A stretch of DNA of 64,000 nt from Physella acuta (taxonomy: Eukaryota; Mollusca; Gastropoda; Physidae): the NCBI RefSeq assembly GCF_028476545.1, contig NW_026732612.1:277001-341000 (forward strand). Direction: 5' to 3'. Of this stretch, positions 58,872 to 64,000 are shown one piece after another. Position 1 is the first letter of the stretch. Every line of letters begins with the position of its first letter. The notes beneath the pieces are model-generated. The model saw only the letters and a list, made by a program, of their open reading frames with translations. It was not told the origin of the DNA and did not search any database. A program made the translations under genes and the position numbers.

Positions 58872-58969
58872 CTAATGAAGAAACTGTTTAAAGATTATAT
58901 CACATCAAGGACTATTCATCTTATTGACAAATATGAAAACACGGAATTTCCATTTCAACAATTGCAAAG
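58872..58969 (+). CDS. methyltransferase copy B, exon 5
   Basis: LMKKLFKDYITSRTIHLIDK then YENTEFPFQQLQ, two bases left over at AAAG|GTACAG. 98 nt. Belongs to the variable C-terminal half where substrate-binding elements of this family lie. Supported by phase and by its decayed relative at 43895-43988. Confidence 0.75.
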
Positions 58970-59381
58970 GTACAGTAACGTTTTATTTTAAGTGAAGACA
59001 AGATGCATTGTTTTTTAAATGCACGTTTTCATATACAATGAATAATTAAAAATTCACACTTTACAATAATATCGCTAATTTAAAACTCTGACTTGATAAA
59101 AATCTCTACATCAATTTATTTTCTTAATTGTTTATGATTTGTTTAAAATAAAATATGGCTACTTTTAAAGTTGTTTAATATAGCTCTCGCTTCATCATCA
59201 AGTAAAATCCAGACTGTTAAGATCTTTTACTTAGTAATCAACTTAGCTCATTTGTAGCCCTTGTCTAATAATAGCTACAAGCATTCCTTGCTTAAATCCA
59301 AAAAAGATTTTAAAAGCTTGATCGCAACATTAATTTGTAACGAATGTTAATTTTCTTTTTTTCTCTTTATTTAACAATCAG

Positions 59382-59513
59382 ATACGAGGGTATCAAGTAC
59401 ACAAAAGAGCTGACGGTTGATGAGTACATCGGGTATCTCTCCAGTATTCACTGCATCAACATGTACATCTTGGACAACCCTGACAGTAACATTCTTGATG
59501 TAATGAAAGAAAA
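59382..59513 (+). CDS. methyltransferase copy B, exon 6
   Basis: Acceptor AATCAG; RYEGIKYTKELTVDEYIGYL then SSIHCINMYILDNPDSNILD-VMKE. The ELTVDEYIGYLSS segment matches the C-terminal part typical of this methyltransferase family. 132 nt; donor AA|GTAAGA. Confidence 0.82.
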
Positions 59514-59525
59514 GTAAGACATTTT

Positions 59526-60227
59526 TTTAGCGCAATTTCCATTTTGGAGAATTGCGTTTATTAACCCGTCATTTCTGGATGTATAAATTGATGTGTGTCC
59601 GCAGATTTAAGTCGTATCTCTTCCTCAACGAAGCAATCTCGAGGACTAGTTTCAAAAGCAATTATGTTAAGCAAGTTACGAGGATGATAGTGGGCCAAAA
59701 ACATTCCGGGTTTCTTTCATGGATTTCCCGGAAAAGCCAAAAAAACCTTAAAAAATGCAGTTTTTGGCCCATATCTCGGCAACCAGACCACTTAGCGACT
59801 TGAAACATTTACTAATCGATTCCTGCCATAATTTAGAACAATATTGCCGAAGAAAGTTTCCAAAAATATTCTTTCGTTCGGTCACAAAATGTTTTTAGAA
59901 TTAATTAAAATTTGGACCGAATTAGTAGGCATGTTTATCCAACCCCACCACACGCGTCATCACCTTCAATAGCTGCGTCATCACGTTCAATGGCTGCGCC
60001 ATCACGTTCAGTAGCTAGGCGCGCAATGGTTTTTAGTCATGTAACTCAATTGTAAATAGAACATGTAAAATACTGAAAAAAAATTAATAAAAAACGTTTT
60101 AATAACTTACCAATGGTTTTACTAACCCTGCTCTTGATTTACGCTACGACAGAGCTATTTTTGGATAACATAAGGAAATTGCGCTAAAATTGTCACTAGA
60201 CTTTTTAATTACCTTGTTTTACTTGCG
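59526..60227. mobile_element. element with TTTAGCGCAATTTCC inverted ends, in methyltransferase intron
   Basis: Begins only 12 bp after the splice donor at 59514 and ends with GGAAATTGCGCTAAAA plus the shared tail. Includes an R4 fragment (59900-60065). Copy of 37343-37912. Confidence 0.6.
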
Positions 60228-60540
60228 ATCTATGTGCTGTGAAAGACGAATTTGTAATTAATCAAAACACTGCTTATTATATAATTAACCAGTGTGGTTA
60301 AAGTTGAAAAAAATGTTTCAATTTTTAATTACATAATTAGACTACTGTTGAGGCTAATATCTGAATTGTTAGATTTTTTTTAAATCTAAAAAAATTCTCT
60401 ATTCTTTAAGATTTTTGTTTCTATTTTTAATTTGCGGAGTTTTCTATTGTTCAGATAAAATCGATATATTTTCGTTTCTATTTAAATCTTTGTTTCTTTT
60501 TGTTCCTGTATAATTTTGTTGTTACCTTTACGTCCAACAG

Positions 60541-60634
60541 ACTGATATCCATATACAAGACCAAAACAGCAAGCGATGAAGAAATCAAGGTGAAGGTCAA
60601 CAGCGAGATCATCCTATTACTCGGCAGGAACTAG
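60541..60634 (+). CDS. methyltransferase copy B, last exon
   Basis: Acceptor GTCCAACAG; KLISIYKTKTASDEEIKVKV then NSEIILLLGRN and TAG. IKVKVNSEIILLLGR corresponds to the amphipathic end of the family. 94 nt, phase matches exon 6. Confidence 0.82.
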
Positions 60635-61023
60635 CATACACGTCATATTTTGAAAACTACATTTTTGATTTATGAAATCAAACCTTACCTTAATGTTAAC
60701 GTTAAGTTCATGTCATTTTCAACAGTAACATGTAGAAACAATCACATTATCTCTTTTTATGTCAGTAAGGGAGTCGGGTTCGAAAGAATTTTTTTAAACC
60801 TTTCATTTAAAAAATACATACTGATTTGTTTTTAGAAGACCTTTGTTCCCGGTTTTTCCCCAAACGTTGCTAACGAGTGTTAAATCAAAGACCGACAAAT
60901 TGCGATTGTAATTTTCTAAAATTATATTAAAAATAACATACTTTTGTTTTAATTAAAATATGTGAATTGAAGATCAGACATGTATTAGGTTAGTCTTTCC
61001 ATTTAGAGGCACTAATCACACAC
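60635..61023 (+). other. 3' flank of methyltransferase copy B
   Basis: AT-rich presumed 3' UTR and flank; no unambiguous AATAAA could be chosen. No other feature. Confidence 0.5.
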
Positions 61024-61029
61024 AGTAAG

Positions 61030-61260
61030 GATCAAAGATTATAAGATTACAACAGAAACCAAACTATCTTTATAGTTGAGCAAGATTATAAGATTACATC
61101 AGAAATCAGACAATCTTTTTTGGTTCAATAAGATTACAAGGTTACAAAAGAAAACAGAAAATATGTTTAGTTTGATAAGATTATGAGATTATAACAGAAA
61201 TCAGAAAATATGTTTAGTTCAATAAGACAACAGAAAATCAGAATATACTTTTAGTTTCAT
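61030..61260 (+). repeat. about 57-bp minisatellite, four units
   Basis: Units contain AAGATTATAAGATTACAACA, GAAATCAGAAAATATG and TTTAGTTCAATAAG, with increasing divergence to the right. Confidence 0.75.
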
Positions 61261-61490
61261 TTATAGTTTGCCTTTTGCATCTACTTTTTCATACATTGAT
61301 CTAGTTATAAATCTTTTTTTCTCACTTGTATTCGATGCATACGGCGTTGTTCATAAAGGGAATCAATCTAAAATCTCGCTAATTTATATGGGGTATAATA
61401 TTATAACATAAATACTGTAGCTTGAACTATTACACCAGGTTGGTACTCAACAAAACAAAAGATTGTTTGAAAATTTAGCGGCTAATGGCG

Positions 61491-62531
61491 GAACCTTAGA
61501 CTGGTAATCAGTCCAGCTACGGAGGGGAGGTTAGGGGAACCTTAGTCTGGTAGTCCAGCTAGGGAGGGGAGGTTAGTATTGTAGCCACCTCAGGGGGGGG
61601 AGGTTAGTATTGTAGCCACCTCAGGGGGGAGGTTAGTATTGTAGCCATCTCAGGGAGGGGAGGTTAGTATTCCAGCAAACTCAGCTAGGGGTAGGGGAGG
61701 TTAGGGGAAACCTTAGTCTGGTAGTCAGTCCAGCTAGGGAGGTGAGGTTAGTATTGTAGCCACCTCAGGGAGGGGAGGTTAGTATTGTAGCCACCTCAGG
61801 GAGGGGAGGTTAGTATTGTAGCCATCTCAGGGAGGTGAGGTTAGTATTGTAGCCACCTCAGGGAGGGGAGGTTAGTGTTGTAGCCACCTCAGGGAGGTGA
61901 GGTTAGTATTCCAGAAAACTCAGCTAGGGGTAGGGGAGGTTAGGGGAACCTTAGTCTGGTAGTCAGTCCAGCTAGGGAGGGGAGGTTAGTATTGTAGCCA
62001 CCTCAGGGAGTGGAGGTTAGTATTGTAGCCACCTCAGGGAGGGGAGGTTAGTATTGTAGCCACCTCAGGGAGGTGAGGTTAGTATTCCAGAAAACTCAGC
62101 TAGGGGTAGGGGAGGTTAGGGGAACCTTAGTCTGGTAGTCAGTCCAGCTAGGGAGGGGAGGTTAGTATTGTAGCCACCTCAGGGAGTGGAGGTTAGTATT
62201 GTAGCCACCTCAGGGAGGGGAGGTTAGTATTGTAGCCACCTCAGGGAGGGGAGGTTAGTATTGTAGCCACCTCAGGGAGGGGAGGTTAGTATTGTAGCCA
62301 TCTCAGGGAGGTGAGGTTAGTATTGTAGCCATCTCAGGGAGGGGAGGTTAGTATTGTAGCCACCTCAGGGAGGGGAGGTTAGTATTGTAGCCACCTCAGG
62401 GAGGGGAGGTTAGTATTGTAGCCACCTCAGAGAAAGGGGGAGGGGCAGTTAGGGGAACCTTAGTCTGGTAGTCAGTCCAGCTAGGGAGGTGAAGTTAGTA
62501 TTGTAGCCACCTCAGGGAGGGGAGGTTAGCG
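61491..62531 (+). repeat. 31-bp minisatellite with higher-order structure
   Basis: Unit GGGAGGGGAGGTTAGTATTG-TAGCCACCTCA, more than 20 copies, periodically broken by a longer block with CAGCTAGGGGTAGGGGAGGT and CTTAGTCTGGTAGTCAGTCC. The blocks between spacers hold different numbers of units, as expected from unequal exchange. Confidence 0.95.
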
Positions 62532-62586
62532 CTTGTGATCAAACACCAGTTGATAGACCACATGTGATCAAAGACACTCTGCTGAG

Positions 62587-62760
62587 AAAACACCTGCGGT
62601 CAAACCCCCTATGCTCAAACCCCTTATGATCAAACCCCCTATGGTCAAAGCACCGCTGTGGTCAAACCCCCTATGGTCAAAGCCCCTATGGTCAAAGCTC
62701 CGCTGTGGTCAAACCCCCTATGGTCAAACCCCCTATGGTCAAATCACCTGTGGTCAAAGG
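62587..62760 (+). repeat. 15-bp minisatellite, CCCCCTATGGTCAAA
   Basis: About 11 units with variants (CACCGCTGTGGTCAAA). Confidence 0.9.
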
Positions 62761-62769
62761 TCCTAGGAC

Positions 62770-63508
62770 CGTTTTATAGACACCTAATGTGAGGGGTGGT
62801 ATTATTGTATATACCCCAGGTATAACGGAGTTTACTGTCAAATGATGTAGGGGCCTTGTTAATAAGAAAATGTATTAAGAACTTTTTATGCAATTTAACA
62901 TCGTTTTTAGATCATTAAGCATTAACGTGTGTTTTATACGAGATTTGATTGGTCATTAAATAACAAATAAAATAAAAATGAAAAATTTTCGCTCTTATTA
63001 GTTGGGGTTTTTCTAGTCCCATTTGGATGTCAGGATTTGACAAATCAATTGAAAAAATAGTTCATCGGTAAAAGCTGGGTTTTTTTGTGTCAATAAATGC
63101 TTCGCTTTCCAATTTTCTGAACCACCTTTAAAAATTTATCTTTACATCCGGTTTAAGGATTTTGAATGATTATTTCTAGACCTTGTGACAGAACGCTTGT
63201 TTTAACTTGCATTATGTATGTCGATCTTAGCGACGTGTGGCTAGAGCGAGTTGGCCGGCAACTACACTTGGGTGCGATATTTATACCATGTGGAGTTTGT
63301 GTGTAAAAACTGTTTTAACAAACGAAAAAGAAAAAACAATGCTGAAATTCATTTACTTCACAGTTAAGCCGCGGTTATCTCGTTTAAAAAGAAAGTTAAG
63401 TCGCATTTATCGCAAAAGACATTTGATCAAAAATTAAAAACACGCTTCATAAGATCAATATTATGCTTTATTTTTACACGAATTGAATAACGATTTCGCC
63501 ACTAACAT
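62770..63508. other. AT-rich DNA without recognised gene
   Basis: The 66-codon frame at 63237-63437 ends in a basic stretch (RLSRLKRKLSRIYRKR) but has no recognised family and no paralogue in the window. Confidence 0.4.
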
Positions 63509-63514
63509 TCTTTT

Positions 63515-63720
63515 TTTCCCACGTTTTCTTAAACCTGCTTTCTCTGTTTTTCCAATCAAATCTTGCGATCGAAATTTCTGGCACTTCCCAGTTAGCTAGC
63601 GCGCTGAAATTTTCAGGGAAGCTTTCTTTTGGATGACCATAGAATATTCAATTGTTATTATTACTAAATTGATCAATGGAAACATTTTATTGAGCATTTT
63701 ATACCGCTATATAATCCATA
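63515..63720 (+). mobile_element. E1 repeat, 5' part
   Basis: CCCACGTTTTCTTAAACCTG and GGCACTTCCCAGTTAGCTAG, ending about 63700; tail motif missing. Confidence 0.7.
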
Positions 63721-63890
63721 TATATAATTCTCCTCTGCGAGCCATTAGAAAAAAAACGAGCGACGCGTAGCTCGCCTCTCTCTTGCCGCGCGCAGTGAAG
63801 CGAACGATCCCACGTCGCGACAGGCTTAGGGGCAGATAATTTAGTTTGAACCGACTTTAAACTTACAGGAGGTAACTATTACCACTGGTG
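63719..63890 (+). repeat. sequence related to the Helitron 5' fragment at 47571
   Basis: ATATATATAATTCTCCTCTG, later AGGGGCAGATAATTTAGTTT and AAACTTACAGGAGGTAAC. Starts CCATATA rather than TCTATA. Confidence 0.5.
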
Positions 63891-63897
63891 GCCAGTT

Positions 63898-64000
63898 TGG
63901 GGGAGACGATATGGTCGAGTGGTTGGGCACACGATTGCTATCCCACTCGACACGGGTTCAAATCTATGTGTTCTAGTCAGTAACGTATTCACACAACGTG
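63898..64000 (+). mobile_element. tRNA-Ser-like SINE, cut by window edge
   Basis: GACGATATGGTCGAGTGG and GGGTTCAAATC; near-identical to 54595-54735. Confidence 0.65.

Noticed and set aside
61491-62531. CRISPR-like regular spacing of repeats
   Set aside because: Repeats are contiguous minisatellite units without unique spacers, in eukaryotic DNA.

Overview
The window is animal nuclear DNA: AT-rich, intron-containing, with very long TA dinucleotide tracts and dense short repeats, and no bacterial-type operons. The tRNA-derived SINE tails, the CTAGATCT-rich stretches and the methyltransferase family point to a mollusc, most likely a gastropod; this is a judgement from memory of such sequences, not a search result. 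No retrovirus-, LTR- or Polinton-like element was recognised.

Two host gene families can be modelled with consistent splice phases. (1) A class I SAM-dependent methyltransferase (methyltransferase type 11 fold) occurs twice in opposite orientation: a copy on the minus strand at the left edge (exons 2550-2469, 1680-1462, 708-545, rest outside the window) and a complete-looking copy on the plus strand (seven exons, 50916-60634). The flanking DNA is also inverted: about 0.4-6.1 kb mirrors about 46.9-52.9 kb. Each arm also carries a decayed methyltransferase exon pointing away from the gene (5703-5776 plus; 47277-47201 and 43988-43895 minus). (2) An F-box gene occurs twice in direct orientation about 16 kb apart, each with four exons and an open frame of 451 codons (16921-24786 and 32877-39316).

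Layout: 0-6 kb methyltransferase arm A; 6-9 kb featureless AT-rich DNA; 9.25-11.14 kb Helitron with canonical ends; 12.4-12.9 kb LINE remnant; 12.9-25.7 kb F-box block 1; 25.7-31.3 kb nest of mobile elements between the blocks; 31.3-40.2 kb F-box block 2; 40.3-46.9 kb foldback and Helentron-like fragments, a ZMYM/hAT-like gene fragment, a 15-bp minisatellite and SINEs; 46.9-60.6 kb methyltransferase arm B and the rest of its gene, whose introns hold a HINE-like element, an hAT element with a perfect 8-bp target duplication and minisatellites; 61-62.8 kb minisatellites; the remainder is repeats and a SINE.

Most non-genic DNA belongs to a few families: (a) a roughly 690-bp non-autonomous Helentron-like (HINE-like) family with a TGTC/TGTG microsatellite core; (b) a group of foldback elements and relatives sharing a block ACTAAAAAGTAGAAAATAA and an AACGTGGG-type motif; (c) Helitrons ending in hairpin plus CTAG; (d) hAT elements and MITEs starting CAG; (e) tRNA-derived SINEs. 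Because the F-box blocks are recent duplicates, several insertions in one block have an empty site in the other, which allows element ends and target duplications to be read directly. The foldback group is the best candidate for something undescribed.
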